DNA from: Gammaproteobacteria bacterium
GTDB taxonomy: Bacteria; Pseudomonadota; Gammaproteobacteria; Pseudomonadales; Ketobacteraceae
Assembly (NCBI GenBank): GCA_013178375.1
Contig: JABLXQ010000032.1
Location: 1-64,000, forward strand
DNA length: 64,000 nt
Direction of reading: 5' to 3'
Of this stretch, positions 53,641 to 64,000 are shown in pieces. The translations under genes and the position numbers were made by a program. The notes under the pieces are model-generated. The model had not been told where the DNA came from. It worked only from the letters and a program-made list of their open reading frames with translations, and made no database searches. The first letter of the stretch is position 1. The number at the start of each line of letters is the position of its first letter.

Positions 53641-56600
53641 ATGACAGACAAGAAGTTACTGAACCGTTTGGCGAGCCTTTCCCCGGAACAGCGCGAGGCA
53701 CTGCTCAAGCAGCTCCAGAAGAAGAAGAGTCAGGGAGCCGAGCCGCGCAAAGACGCCATCCAGGTCTACCCTCGCGACAACAATCGGCTGTCCATGTCCT
53801 ATGCGCAGCAGCGGCTGTGGTTTATCGATCAGCTGCAGTCGGGCAGCGCCAGCTACAACATCTCCGCCGCCCTGCGCCTGAAAGGCAGCCTCGACGTCGA
53901 GGCCCTGCGCATGAGCTTCGACGAAATCGTGCGCCGCCATGAAGTGCTGCGTACCACCTTTATCACCGAGGACGGCCAGGGCCGGCAGGTGATCAACGTT
54001 CACCAGCGCTGGGAACTGGCCACAATCAGCCTGGAGCCTCTCAGCCGCGACGAGCAGGAAGAGGTGATCCGCGCCCGCTTCAAGGGTGATGCCCATACAT
54101 CGTTCGACCTGATCAACGGCCCGCTGCTGCGCACCCGCCTGATCCGGTTAAGCAGTACCGAACACGTCATGATTGTTTCGATGCACCACATCATCGCAGA
54201 TGGCTGGTCGATGGGCGTGTTCATCCGCGAGATGGCGTTGCTTTACGATGCCTTTACCCAGGATCGTCCGACGCCGCTGCAGGATCTGAAAATCCAGTAC
54301 GCTGATTATTCGCTGTGGCAGCGCGAATGGCTGGCGGGGGAACGGCTGGAGCGCCAGCTGAGTTACTGGAAAACCCGTCTTGACGGTGTGCCGGTGCTGG
54401 AGCTGCCGACAGATTATCCGCGCCCCCCCATGCACACCTATCAGGGCGCCAATCTGCATTTCAAGCTGGATGTGGAAACCTCGCGCGCGCTGAACGACGT
54501 GGCCAAGAAACAGGGCGCGACCCTGTTCATGACCCTGTTCGCCGCACTGCAGGTATTGCTGCACCGTTACAGCGGGCAGGATGATGTTTGTGTTGGCACG
54601 CCGATCGCGGGACGGGTGCGTCCGGAGCTGGAACAGCTGATCGGCTGCTTTGTGAATACGCTGGCGATCCGCAGCGATCTGTCGGGCAATCCCACGTTCA
54701 CTTCACTGCTGAAACAGGTGCAGCAGAATCTCACCGGCGCCTATGATCACCAGGACATTCCGTTCGAACGGCTGGTGGACGAACTGGGCGTGGCGCGGGA
54801 AATGAGCCATACGCCGTTGTTCCAGGTGATGTTCGTGTTGCAGAACGCGACGACCACCAGCGCGCTGGCGCTGCCGGGCCTGAATATCGAGCTGCTGCCG
54901 GAAGAATCGGAAACCTCGAAATTCGACATCACCATCAACATGCGGGAAGAGAAGGGCTGCCTGCTGGGGGATTGGGAATTCCGCACCGATCTGTTCGAGG
55001 CGCGCACCATCCAGCGCATGATCACCCATTTCCAGAATGTGCTGAAGTTCGTGGCGGCCAATCCGTCCGGCGCCATCGACGATTTCGATTATCTGACCGC
55101 GCAGGAACGCCAGCAGATTCTGGTGGACTGGAACAACACCCGCAGCGAGTACGAACGCGATGCCGACGTGGTGGAGGTGTTCAACCGCCAGGTGCAGCAG
55201 TTTTCCGACCGCGTTGCAGTGCAGCTGGGCAGCGACAAACTTACCTACGCGCAACTGGACCGGCAGGCCAATCATGTGGCGCTGTGGCTGATCGAAAAAG
55301 GCGTGCAGCCGGGCCAGCGCGTGGGCCTGTGTGCCGAGCGCAGCCTGGAAACCATTGCTGCGGTGCTGGGAATTCTGAAGGCCGGTGCGGCGTATGTGCC
55401 GCTCGATCCGGCTTATCCGCAGGACCGTCTGCACTACATGCTGGACGATACCGCTGCGCAGATCGTCATCGCCCATCCGCACCTGACCGCGAATCTGCCG
55501 GTGGTGGCGGACAACATCATCGACCTGAACCTGCTGCGGCACCAGACCGCGCCGTGCCCCGATCCGGGTGTGCGGGTGGGGCCGCTGGCGCCGGCGTACG
55601 TGATGTACACCTCCGGTTCCACCGGCAAGCCCAAAGGCATTGAAGTAACGCACCGCAATATCGTGCGGCTGGTGCGCAATACGAATTTCATGAAGCTGGA
55701 CGATTCCGTTGCGTTTCTGCAGTACGCGCCCATTTCGTTCGACGCGGCGACACTGGAAATCTGGGGTCCGTTACTGAACGGTGGCCGCATCGTGGTGGCG
55801 CAGCCGGGCCAGCTGTCGGCGGAGGATCTGGGTGCTGTCATTGCCCAGGGTGATGTGAATGCCGCCTGGCTGACCGCCGCACTGTTCCATTTGTTTGCGG
55901 AATACCATGTTGAACAGCTGAAGCCGATTCGCCAGTTGCTGGCGGGTGGCGACGTGCTGTCGCCGAAGATGGTGCGCAAGGTGCTGGACCTGAATCCGGG
56001 CACCACACTGATCAACGGTTACGGCCCCACGGAGAATACCACCTTCACCTGCTGCTACCCGATGCGGACGGCGCAGGACGTGCGGCATACGGTGCCGATC
56101 GGCAAACCCATCGCCAACACCCGCGTTTACGTGCTCGACAGCAAACTGAAGCCGGTGCCAGTCGGTGTTCCGGGCGAGCTGTACACGTCCGGTGACGGCG
56201 TGGCGAACGGTTACCTGAACCGCGAGGAACTGACGGCGGAAGTGTTCGTCGACAATCCGTTCCGTTCCGGTGATGACGCGCGCCTGTACAAGACTGGCGA
56301 TCTGGTGCGGTACTACCCGGACGGCAACATCGAATACCTGGGCCGTATCGACCAGCAAGTGAAAATTCGCGGCTTCCGCATCGAGCTGAGCGAAATTGAA
56401 GACGCTATCAGCCGCATCAACACCATCCGCGAAGTGGCGGTGATTGCGCGGGAGGATGTGCCCCGGGTGAAACGCTTGGTGGCCTATTACGTACCGGTGG
56501 AAGGTGCGTTGCCCACGGCCACCGAATTGCGTTCTGAATTGAAACAGACCTTGCCGGATTACATGGTGCCGTCCGCGTTCGTGGCGATGGAGCATCTGCC

Positions 56601-59600
56601 GGTTACTGCCAACGGCAAGCTGGACCGCCGCGCGCTGCCGAAGCCGGAAACCGACAACGAAGCTGCGTTGCAGCGCATTCCGCCGCGCACCGAGAAAGAA
56701 AAAATCCTGGCGCAGATCTGGTGTCAGGTACTGAATCTGGAAGAAGTGGGCATCCGCGACAATTTCTTCGAACTGGGCGGCGATTCCATTCTCAGTATCC
56801 AGATCATCAGCCGCGCCAAGCTGGGCGGACTGCATCTGACCACCAAACAGATTTTTGAAAACCAGACCATCGAAGAACTGGCGGAAGTGGCCAGCGAAGT
56901 GGAAACGCCTATTCTGGCGGAGCAGGGGCTGGTAGTGGGCGAAGTGCCGCTGTCGCCGATCCAGCACTGGTTTTTCAATCATGAATTTGTACAGGAACAG
57001 CACTGGAACCAGTCGGTGCTGCTGGACATCAAGCCCAGTGCGAAACTGACCGAGCAACAGATCGGCCGCGCGCTGGCTTCGGTGGTGCTGCAGCATGACG
57101 CTCTGCGCCTGCGGTTCGTCCGTAGTGGCGACAGCGTGCGCCAGTTCCATTTCGAGAATGCCGATGGCAACAGTCATTTCGCCATGCATCCGATCGATTT
57201 GGTCAACGCGCAGGAAACGGATCTGGCGGCGGTGATTACCGCGCGCTGCACCGATATCCAGGCCAGTCTGGATCTGGAAAAAGGCCCGCTTCTGGCGGCC
57301 GGTTATTTCAAACTGCCGGAAGGCCGGCGCAAGTTGCTGCTGGTGGTGCATCACCTGGTGGTGGACGGCGTGTCCTGGCGGATTCTGCTGGATGATTTCA
57401 CTCAGGCGCTGAACCGGATTGTGCAGCACGAAGACGTGAAGCTGGGTCTGAAAACCACGTCGTACCAGCAGTGGGTCAACGCGCTGTCGGATTACGTCAA
57501 GAACGGTTCGCTGATGGGCGAGATGCGGCATTGGGAGCGTGCCGTAAGCGGCGAAAAGCCGGTGTTGCCGCTGGATGACCCCGAGGGCCGCTACACCGTT
57601 GCCGATACCCGTGTGCATTCGCTCATCCTCGACGAAGAGCATACGCTGTCCCTGCTGCGCGACGTGAACCGCGCCTACCGCACCGAGATCAACGACGTTC
57701 TGATGACCGCGCTGGCACGCACTTTTTCCGACTGGAGTGGCAATGTCGAAACGCTGATCGATCTGGAAGGTCACGGCCGCGAAATATTTTCCGATAAAAT
57801 CGATCTGAGCCGCACCGTGGGCTGGTTCACCTCGGTTTACCCGGTGCGTCTGCGCTATGAAAACGGCCAGTCGCTGCAGGACAACCTGAAATCCATCAAG
57901 GAACAGTTGCGCCAGATTCCCAGTCGCGGTTTCGGTTTCGGCGCACTGCGCTACCTGGGCAGCCGCGATCAGCGCGAACTGCTGAAGCAGGCACCGCGGG
58001 CGGATGTGGTTTTCAACTATCTGGGTCAGTTCGATTCCATCATCGACAACAATCCCTGGTTCAATGTGGCGACGGAAGAGCGCGGGCTGGAACACAGTCT
58101 GGACAGCCACGATCCGCATCGCCTCAGCATCAACAGCCATATTGTCGAAGGCAAGTTGCAGGTGGACTGGATTTACAGTCACCAGGTGTTCAAACCGCAC
58201 ACCATCGAGCGGCTGGCGGCGCAGTACATGCGTGCGCTGGAACAGATCATCCTGCATTGCACCCAGCCTGACGTATTTGGTTACACCCCGGCGGATTTCC
58301 CGCTGGCGAAACTGGACCAGCAGCAGATTGACCGTCTGGTGGGCAAGCAGCGTGGCATCGTATCGGTGTATCCGCTGTCACCGATGCAGGAAGGCATGCT
58401 GTTCCACAGCCTGTTCGACAACGACGCCGGTGTTTATTTCGAACAGCTGAGTGTGGAAGTGATCGGCAGTGTGGATCGCGATCTGCTGAAACATGCGTGG
58501 CAGTTTGTAGTGAATCGTCACCCCGCGCTGCGCAGTGCATTCGTGTGGCAGGATCTGGACCGTCCGCTGCAGATCGTGCACAACCGCATCGATATGGAAG
58601 TGAACGAATTCGATTGGCGCAACACCGATCCGGTGCAGGAACAGCATCGTCTGAATGTGTGGCTGGAGAAGGACCGTCAGCGTGGTTTCGATTTCGACAA
58701 GCCCGGCCTGATGCGGCTGGCGTGGCTGGATTTGCCGGGGCATCGCTCGCGGCTGATCTGGAGTTTCCACCACATCGTGCTGGATGGCTGGTCGTTGCCG
58801 CTGGTGATGGGGGAGGTGTTCCAGACCTACGGTGCACTGGTCAAGGGTGTGCAGCCGCAGTTCCACCAGCCCGGTTCCTATGAGGATTTCATCGCCTATC
58901 TGGACCGCTCCGACAAGGGCGATGCGCTGCAGTTCTGGAAACTGTATCTGGCCGGCTTCGAGGCGGCGACACCGCTGCCCAACAAAAAGCCCCGTGGCAA
59001 CAGTCATGAGAAAGTATTCGACGAATCCTATCTGACGCTGGACGAAACGCTGACCGCACGCCTGCAGAATTTTGCCCGCGAACAGCACGTAACGCTGAAC
59101 ACGGTGATTCAGGCGGCCTGGGGTGTGCTACTGGCCCGCTACAGCGGCGAGAAAGATGTGGTGTTCGGTACCACGGTGTCGGGGCGTCCGGCGGAACTGG
59201 CCAACGTGGAAAATATCGTCGGCCTGTTCATCAATACGCTGCCGCTGCGCATCACTATCGACGACGACACCACCATCGCGCCGTTGCTGCGCCGCATGCA
59301 GGAAGACCAGCTCGATCTGCGCCGCTTTGAATTCACGCCGCTGGTGGACATTCACCGCCATTCGGAAGTGCCCGGCGACCAGTCGCTGTTCGACAGCATT
59401 CTGGTATTTGAAAACTATCCGGTGGGCGAGGCCGTGCATAGCGCGGACGAGCTGCTGGATATCGGCCATATCACCACCATCGAACACACCAACTTCCCGC
59501 TGACGCTGATTGTGGAGCCGTCGGACAAATTGGCGATCCGCCTGTCCTACGATGCCACCCTGTTTGAAAGCGTCGCGATCCAGCGCACGCTGCAGCATTT

Positions 59601-62600
59601 GCAGCGCGTGATTCACGGCGTACTGTCGCAGCCGGATGTGCCGCTGTCGCGCCTGCCGATCCTGGGAGAGCAGGAGCGCAACCAGATACTGCACGAGTGG
59701 AATCCGGCGCCGGCGAACTATCCGCGCAATCTGTGTCTGCACCAGATTTTCGAGCGTCAGGTGAAAGCGCATCCGAATCGGGTGGCAGTCATCGCGGGCG
59801 ACGAGGAAATCAGTTACGACGAACTCAACCGGCGCGCCAACAAACTGGCCCGGGTGCTGATCGACGCCGGTGTGAAGGATCAGGATTTTGTCACCGTGGC
59901 GCTGGACCGTTCCGTCAACATGATCGTCAGCGTGCTGGCGATTCTGAAGGCGGGCGGTGCCTATGTGCCGGTGGACCCCGAATATCCTGCCGAGCGCATC
60001 ACCTTCATGCTGGAGGATACGAAAGCGCCGGTGATGATTGCCACCAGCCCGCAGCTGGAACGCATCCAGCCAATTATCGACGCCACTGGCACCCACGCCA
60101 AGCTGGTGCTGCTGGACCGTGACGCCGAGATCATTGCTGCAAAAGCAGCGGACAACGTGCGCACAGCCATGTTGGAACATCCGACGCGGCACGCCTATGT
60201 GGTGTACACGTCCGGTTCCACCGGCAAGCCCAAAGGTGTGCTGGTGAACCAGCTGGCGGTGATCCGTCTGGTGCTGGATGCCAATTACTTCCAGCTGGAC
60301 GAGGATGATCGCGTTGCGCATCTGTCCAACGTGTCGTTCGACGCCTCGACCTTTGAAATGTGGGCGCCGCTGCTGAACGGTATCGCCATGGTGCTGTTCA
60401 ACAAGGAACAGGTGCTGACGCCGGATGCGTTCTACAACGAAGTGAAGCGTACCCGCGCCAATGTGGTGTTCATCACCACGGCGCTGTTCAATGTGTTCGC
60501 CATGACCCGGCCGGAAATTTTCCCGCGTCTGAAATATCTGATGTTCGGTGGCGAAGCCTGCGATCCGAACCAGGTGCGCCGCATTCTGAAAGGCTACAAG
60601 CCGAAACATCTGCTGCACGTGTATGGCCCGTCGGAAAACACCACATTTTCCACTTGGTATCCCATCGAGCATGTCAGCGACTGGGCGACCACCATTGCTA
60701 TCGGCCGCAGCATTTCCGGTTCCACTTCGTACATCCTGGATCATCACCAGCAGCCGGTGCCGATTGGTGTCATTGGCGAAATCTATGTGGGTGGTGAAGG
60801 TCTGGCGGATTGTTACCTGAATGACCCGGAAAAAACCGCGGGCAGTTTTGTCGCGAATCCGTTCTCCAGCAACAGCAAGGATCGCCTGTACCGTACCGGC
60901 GACCTGGCGCGTTATACCGAGGATGGCCAGATCGAAATTCTGGGCCGTGCCGATGATCAGGTGAAAATCCGTGGCTTCCGTATTGAACTGGGTGAAGTGG
61001 AAACCAGCCTGACCCGTCTGGAGCAGGTGGCCGAAGCCGTTGTGGTGGTGAAGAAGGACAAGAACCAGCAGAAGCGTCTGGTGGCCTATGTGCGCACCCA
61101 CGGCGGTGCCGATGCGGCGCTGATCCGGCGCGAGGCGGCGAAAGTACTGCCCAAGCACATGATGCCGACGGCGTTCATGGTGCTGAAAGAATTTCCGCTC
61201 ACGCAGAACGGCAAGATCAACAAGCGTGCACTGCCAGAGCCTGAACTGGACATGGGTTCTGGCTATCGTTACGTGCCGCCGCGTACGGAAAAGGAAAAAA
61301 CCCTGGTCCATATCTGGGAGCAGGTGCTCAAGGCCGACACCGTCGGCGTGCACGACAACTTCTTCGAGCTGGGTGGCGATTCCATCCTCAGTATCCAGAT
61401 CATCAGCCGTGCCAAACGTGCCGGCCTGCATCTGACGGCGAAGCAGATTTTCGATCACCAGAGCATCGCCGAACTGGCAGAAGCTGCGATGGAATTGCAG
61501 GACATCATTCTGGCGGAGCAGGGCCTGGTGGAAGGGGAAGCGCCGCTGACGCCGGTGCAGCAGTGGTTCTTCGAGCAGGATGTGGCTGACGCTCACCATT
61601 TCAACCAGTCGGTGATGCTGAAGCTGGATCGCAGTGTGACGCCGGATCTGTTGCGCAGTGCCTGGGAAGCGGTGTTGTGGCAGCACGATGCGTTGCGGAT
61701 GCGTTACGCGCGGCTGGAAAGCGGGCGCTGGCTGCAGACGTTCCGTCCGTCCGAACATGCCGAGACCTTGTTGTCTGAAGTCTTCGAAGTGGTGAATCTG
61801 AGCGGATTGCCGGTGGCACTGCGCGGCGAACAGATCACCCAGCTGGCGGGGCAGGTGCAGGCGGAATTGAGCTTGGCAAAAGGCCCGCTGGTGCGGGCAC
61901 TGTATTTCGATGTGGGCCGCGATCAGCCGGCGCGCATGCTGGTGGTGATCCATCACCTGGTGGTGGATGTGTTCTCCTGGCGCATTCTGATGGAAGACCT
62001 GCAGACCGCGCTGCAACAGCTGCAGAAAGGCGAGCGCGTCGATCTTGGCAGCAAGACCACGTCGTTCCGCCAGTGGGGCGAAGCACTGACTGCGCTGGCC
62101 AACAGTGCCGAACTGGATGCGGATTACGAATTCTGGCGTGGCCAGTTGCGGCACAAGCCGCTGCGGTTGCCGCAGGATTCGCAAGGCAAAAATCAGGTGT
62201 CCAGTGTGAAAACAGTGGAACGCCGGCTGGATGTGCCGACTACCAAACGCCTGCTGACAGAAACCAGCCGTTGCTACCGCACTGAAATCAACGATCTGCT
62301 GTTGACTGCACTGGCACGCAGCGTATCTGCCTGGACCGGTGCCGACAGTGTCAGTTTCGATCTGGAAGGCCACGGCCGCGAATATGTGGCGGATGCCATC
62401 GATGTGTCGCGCACAGTGGGCTGGTTCACGTCGATTTATCCGGTGGTGTTGCAGCTGGACGCGCAGGCGGATCTGGGCACGCATATCCGCGCGGTGAAAG
62501 AACAGCTGCGGGCCATTCCGCGCAAGGGCATGAGCTTCGGCGTGCTGCGGTTCCTGTCGGAACAGCCGGAGCGGCGCCAGCTGCTGAATTCGCTGGCGCA

Positions 62601-64000
62601 GAGTCAGATCAGCTTCAACTATCTGGGTCAGCTGGATCAGGTACTGGCAGACGACGCGTTGCTGCAACAGGCGGCCGAAAGCACCGGTGATGAACTGGCG
62701 CCTGCCGGCCAGCGCAAATACCTGCTCGACATCAGCGGCCGGGTGCAGAACGGCGAACTGATCCTGGTGTTCCGCTACAGCCATTCAGTCCACCAGTCTG
62801 CCACGATCGAGAAGTTGGCCAGCGGTCTGGTGAAGGAGCTGACCGGCATCATCGATCATTGTGGTGATCTGTCACATGCGGCTTATACGCCGTCGGATTT
62901 CCCGCTGGCGCGGCTGGATCAGCAGCTGCTGGATACGCTGTTGCCGCACAGTGGTGTGGAAAACGTGTATCCGCTGTCGCCGGTGCAGGAAGGCATGCTG
63001 TTCCACAGCTTGTACGAACCGGGTTCCTGGGTTTACTTCGATCAGTTGATCGTGCCCATCAATGGCGCGGTCAATGAAACGGCGCTGTTCGACGCCTGGC
63101 GTCTGGTCGTAGCGCGGCACCAGATTCTGCGCACCGGTTTTATCTGGGATGGTCTGGCGCAGCCGCTGCAGATCGTGATGGAAAAGATCGATCTGGATAT
63201 TCATCGCTACGACTGGCGCAAGCTGGATGTGACGTCGGCGCAGGAAAAATTCGAACGCTACCTGATTGATGACCGTAACCTGGGCTTCAATTTCAAACGC
63301 CCCGGCGTGCTGCGATTAAGCTGGATCGCAATGCCGGGCGATGAACATCGCCTGCTGTGGAGTTTCCACCATATCCTGCTGGACGGCTGGTCGATGCCGC
63401 TGGTGTTCGGTGAACTGTTCACGGCGTACGAAGCATTGGCCCACGGTCGCACACCGGAATGGCCCGCGGCGCCGCGTTACCAGGATTTCATCGGCTGGAT
63501 GCTGGTGCAGGATCGCGCCAAGGCACAGGCGTTCTGGCGCGAATATCTGAAAGGATTTACCGCTGCCACGCCGATTCCGGTGAAGAATTCGGCTGCCATA
63601 GCCGCACATCGTGCCCGCTCCGGCGACGCCGCGTCCCGTTACCGCGAGCAGGAAATCCGTATCTCGGGCACCTTGCTGGACGGTTTGCAGCAGCTGGCCA
63701 AGCAGCATCGCCTGACCCTGAACCATGTCATGCAGGGCGTTTGGGCTGTGTTGCTGCAGCGCTACAGCGGCGAGAACGATGTGTTGTTTGGCACTACCGT
63801 GTCTGGCCGCCCGGCGGAACTGCCCGGCATTGAAAACATGGTGGGGATGTTCATCAACACGTTGCCGCTGCGCATGCGGGTGGATCGCCATGCGCCCTTC
63901 ATCGACTGGCTGCAGTCGGTGCAGGAACTCCAGTCAGAAATGAAACATTTCGAATACAGTTCGCTGGTGGATGTACAGAAGGCGAGTGAACTGCCCGCCA
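53641..64000 (+). CDS. Lipopeptide synthetase 2 (3' end outside window): C-A(Val)-PCP-E-C-A(Ile)-PCP-E-C
   Basis: 3,453 residues are visible and the frame is open at the window end. A short N-terminal helix (LLNRLASLSPEQREALLKQL) precedes C3 (51-480; HHIIADG from 182). A3 is 509-1000, code read by eye D-A-L-W-L-G-G-T-F-K, closest to valine. PCP4 has Ser1049 in GGDSILS, the form seen before epimerases. E1 is 1100-1540 (HHLVVDGVSW from 1237). C4 is a D-L type condensation domain (VYPLSPMQEGMLFH at 1574, HHIVLDG from 1710). A4 is 2031-2530, code D-A-F-F-M-G-V-T-F-K, close to isoleucine. PCP5 has Ser2581. E2 starts near 2635 (HHLVVDVFSW from 2771, with the usual Gly replaced). C5 starts near 3106 (HHILLDG from 3243) and is cut off. 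The peptide therefore continues beyond the window. Confidence 0.93.
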   Translation, partial: MTDKKLLNRLASLSPEQREALLKQLQKKKSQGAEPRKDAIQVYPRDNNRLSMSYAQQRLWFIDQLQSGSASYNISAALRLKGSLDVEALRMSFDEIVRRHEVLRTTFITEDGQGRQVINVHQRWELATISLEPLSRDEQEEVIRARFKGDAHTSFDLINGPLLRTRLIRLSSTEHVMIVSMHHIIADGWSMGVFIREMALLYDAFTQDRPTPLQDLKIQYADYSLWQREWLAGERLERQLSYWKTRLDGVPVLELPTDYPRPPMHTYQGANLHFKLDVETSRALNDVAKKQGATLFMTLFAALQVLLHRYSGQDDVCVGTPIAGRVRPELEQLIGCFVNTLAIRSDLSGNPTFTSLLKQVQQNLTGAYDHQDIPFERLVDELGVAREMSHTPLFQVMFVLQNATTTSALALPGLNIELLPEESETSKFDITINMREEKGCLLGDWEFRTDLFEARTIQRMITHFQNVLKFVAANPSGAIDDFDYLTAQERQQILVDWNNTRSEYERDADVVEVFNRQVQQFSDRVAVQLGSDKLTYAQLDRQANHVALWLIEKGVQPGQRVGLCAERSLETIAAVLGILKAGAAYVPLDPAYPQDRLHYMLDDTAAQIVIAHPHLTANLPVVADNIIDLNLLRHQTAPCPDPGVRVGPLAPAYVMYTSGSTGKPKGIEVTHRNIVRLVRNTNFMKLDDSVAFLQYAPISFDAATLEIWGPLLNGGRIVVAQPGQLSAEDLGAVIAQGDVNAAWLTAALFHLFAEYHVEQLKPIRQLLAGGDVLSPKMVRKVLDLNPGTTLINGYGPTENTTFTCCYPMRTAQDVRHTVPIGKPIANTRVYVLDSKLKPVPVGVPGELYTSGDGVANGYLNREELTAEVFVDNPFRSGDDARLYKTGDLVRYYPDGNIEYLGRIDQQVKIRGFRIELSEIEDAISRINTIREVAVIAREDVPRVKRLVAYYVPVEGALPTATELRSELKQTLPDYMVPSAFVAMEHLPVTANGKLDRRALPKPETDNEAALQRIPPRTEKEKILAQIWCQVLNLEEVGIRDNFFELGGDSILSIQIISRAKLGGLHLTTKQIFENQTIEELAEVASEVETPILAEQGLVVGEVPLSPIQHWFFNHEFVQEQHWNQSVLLDIKPSAKLTEQQIGRALASVVLQHDALRLRFVRSGDSVRQFHFENADGNSHFAMHPIDLVNAQETDLAAVITARCTDIQASLDLEKGPLLAAGYFKLPEGRRKLLLVVHHLVVDGVSWRILLDDFTQALNRIVQHEDVKLGLKTTSYQQWVNALSDYVKNGSLMGEMRHWERAVSGEKPVLPLDDPEGRYTVADTRVHSLILDEEHTLSLLRDVNRAYRTEINDVLMTALARTFSDWSGNVETLIDLEGHGREIFSDKIDLSRTVGWFTSVYPVRLRYENGQSLQDNLKSIKEQLRQIPSRGFGFGALRYLGSRDQRELLKQAPRADVVFNYLGQFDSIIDNNPWFNVATEERGLEHSLDSHDPHRLSINSHIVEGKLQVDWIYSHQVFKPHTIERLAAQYMRALEQIILHCTQPDVFGYTPADFPLAKLDQQQIDRLVGKQRGIVSVYPLSPMQEGMLFHSLFDNDAGVYFEQLSVEVIGSVDRDLLKHAWQFVVNRHPALRSAFVWQDLDRPLQIVHNRIDMEVNEFDWRNTDPVQEQHRLNVWLEKDRQRGFDFDKPGLMRLAWLDLPGHRSRLIWSFHHIVLDGWSLPLVMGEVFQTYGALVKGVQPQFHQPGSYEDFIAYLDRSDKGDALQFWKLYLAGFEAATPLPNKKPRGNSHEKVFDESYLTLDETLTARLQNFAREQHVTLNTVIQAAWGVLLARYSGEKDVVFGTTVSGRPAELANVENIVGLFINTLPLRITIDDDTTIAPLLRRMQEDQLDLRRFEFTPLVDIHRHSEVPGDQSLFDSILVFENYPVGEAVHSADELLDIGHITTIEHTNFPLTLIVEPSDKLAIRLSYDATLFESVAIQRTLQHLQRVIHGVLSQPDVPLSRLPILGEQERNQILHEWNPAPANYPRNLCLHQIFERQVKAHPNRVAVIAGDEEISYDELNRRANKLARVLIDAGVKDQDFVTVALDRSVNMIVSVLAILKAGGAYVPVDPEYPAERITFMLEDTKAPVMIATSPQLERIQPIIDATGTHAKLVLLDRDAEIIAAKAADNVRTAMLEHPTRHAYVVYTSGSTGKPKGVLVNQLAVIRLVLDANYFQLDEDDRVAHLSNVSFDASTFEMWAPLLNGIAMVLFNKEQVLTPDAFYNEVKRTRANVVFITTALFNVFAMTRPEIFPRLKYLMFGGEACDPNQVRRILKGYKPKHLLHVYGPSENTTFSTWYPIEHVSDWATTIAIGRSISGSTSYILDHHQQPVPIGVIGEIYVGGEGLADCYLNDPEKTAGSFVANPFSSNSKDRLYRTGDLARYTEDGQIEILGRADDQVKIRGFRIELGEVETSLTRLEQVAEAVVVVKKDKNQQKRLVAYVRTHGGADAALIRREAAKVLPKHMMPTAFMVLKEFPLTQNGKINKRALPEPELDMGSGYRYVPPRTEKEKTLVHIWEQVLKADTVGVHDNFFELGGDSILSIQIISRAKRAGLHLTAKQIFDHQSIAELAEAAMELQDIILAEQGLVEGEAPLTPVQQWFFEQDVADAHHFNQSVMLKLDRSVTPDLLRSAWEAVLWQHDALRMRYARLESGRWLQTFRPSEHAETLLSEVFEVVNLSGLPVALRGEQITQLAGQVQAELSLAKGPLVRALYFDVGRDQPARMLVVIHHLVVDVFSWRILMEDLQTALQQLQKGERVDLGSKTTSFRQWGEALTALANSAELDADYEFWRGQLRHKPLRLPQDSQGKNQVSSVKTVERRLDVPTTKRLLTETSRCYRTEINDLLLTALARSVSAWTGADSVSFDLEGHGREYVADAIDVSRTVGWFTSIYPVVLQLDAQADLGTHIRAVKEQLRAIPRKGMSFGVLRFLSEQPERRQLLNSLAQSQISFNYLGQLDQVLADDALLQQAAESTGDELAPAGQRKYLLDISGRVQNGELILVFRYSHSVHQSATIEKLASGLVKELTGIIDHCGDLSHAAYTPSDFPLARLDQQLLDTLLPHSGVENVYPLSPVQEGMLFHSLYEPGSWVYFDQLIVPINGAVNETALFDAWRLVVARHQILRTGFIWDGLAQPLQIVMEKIDLDIHRYDWRKLDVTSAQEKFERYLIDDRNLGFNFKRPGVLRLSWIAMPGDEHRLLWSFHHILLDGWSMPLVFGELFTAYEALAHGRTPEWPAAPRYQDFIGWMLVQDRAKAQAFWREYLKGFTAATPIPVKNSAAIAAHRARSGDAASRYREQEIRISGTLLDGLQQLAKQHRLTLNHVMQGVWAVLLQRYSGENDVLFGTTVSGRPAELPGIENMVGMFINTLPLRMRVDRHAPFIDWLQSVQELQSEMKHFEYSSLVDVQKASELPA

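Noticed and set aside
59128-62784. A 1,218-residue open frame on the minus strand inside the second NRPS gene, and similar long minus-strand frames at 46844-48895, 50573-51967, 52019-53503 and 55771-58257
   Set aside because: They are antisense to a clear NRPS with intact motifs. Their composition is rich in His, Gln and Arg, as expected from reading GC-rich codons on the opposite strand. None has a recognisable domain or ribosome-binding site.

Overview
The window looks like the chromosome of a GC-rich Gram-negative bacterium, most likely a marine or hydrocarbon-associated gammaproteobacterium (inference). The evidence is the outer-membrane proteins, the RND pumps, Tat and Sec signal peptides, an FadL-type porin, etfBA and ornithine-lipid genes. 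No rRNA, tRNA, CRISPR array or insertion sequence was seen.

1-12.5 kb is a copper-resistance island. It holds the 3' end of a CusA-type pump, then a minus-strand operon running from 9.1 kb down to 1.8 kb: small exported protein, TolC-like lipoprotein, multicopper oxidase, cupredoxin, CusF-like protein, DUF2933 protein, ICMT-like methyltransferase, Cu(I) P-type ATPase. Divergent from it is a two-component system, followed by two single exported proteins of unknown function. Three near-identical GATTACA-N4-TGTAATC palindromes lie in front of these three transcription units and probably form one copper regulon.

12.5-17.5 kb is a tripartite RND pump operon (fusion protein, permease, TetR regulator) behind twin palindromic operators. 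Next come an exported tyrosine-type phosphatase and an orphan ZntR-like MerR regulator with a textbook 20-bp-spacer promoter. 18.8-24.7 kb holds an operon for an alkyl-DHAP-synthase-like protein, a GlpD-like dehydrogenase and an FGGY kinase, divergent from an AraC regulator; it suggests ether-glycerolipid or glycerol metabolism.

24.8-36.2 kb is mostly housekeeping: DUF3309 and stress-type membrane proteins, an SDR, MsrA, an M14-like peptidase, OlsB/OlsA, a chalcone-isomerase-fold protein, etfBA, a beta-barrel protein, a DUF465 protein, TatD and a MaoC hydratase. 36.2-44.3 kb holds surface and secreted proteins: a large lipoprotein, a CocE/NonD-type hydrolase with a C-terminal sorting tail, an FadL porin and a TolC protein.

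44.8 kb to the window end is a nonribosomal lipopeptide assembly line. The first protein is FAAL-PCP-C-A-PCP-C-A-PCP. The second, cut by the window end, is C-A-PCP-E-C-A-PCP-E-C. Specificity residues read by eye suggest a fatty acyl chain on Ala-Thr-(D)Val-(D)Ile, continuing beyond the window. This cluster is the main candidate for an undescribed product.
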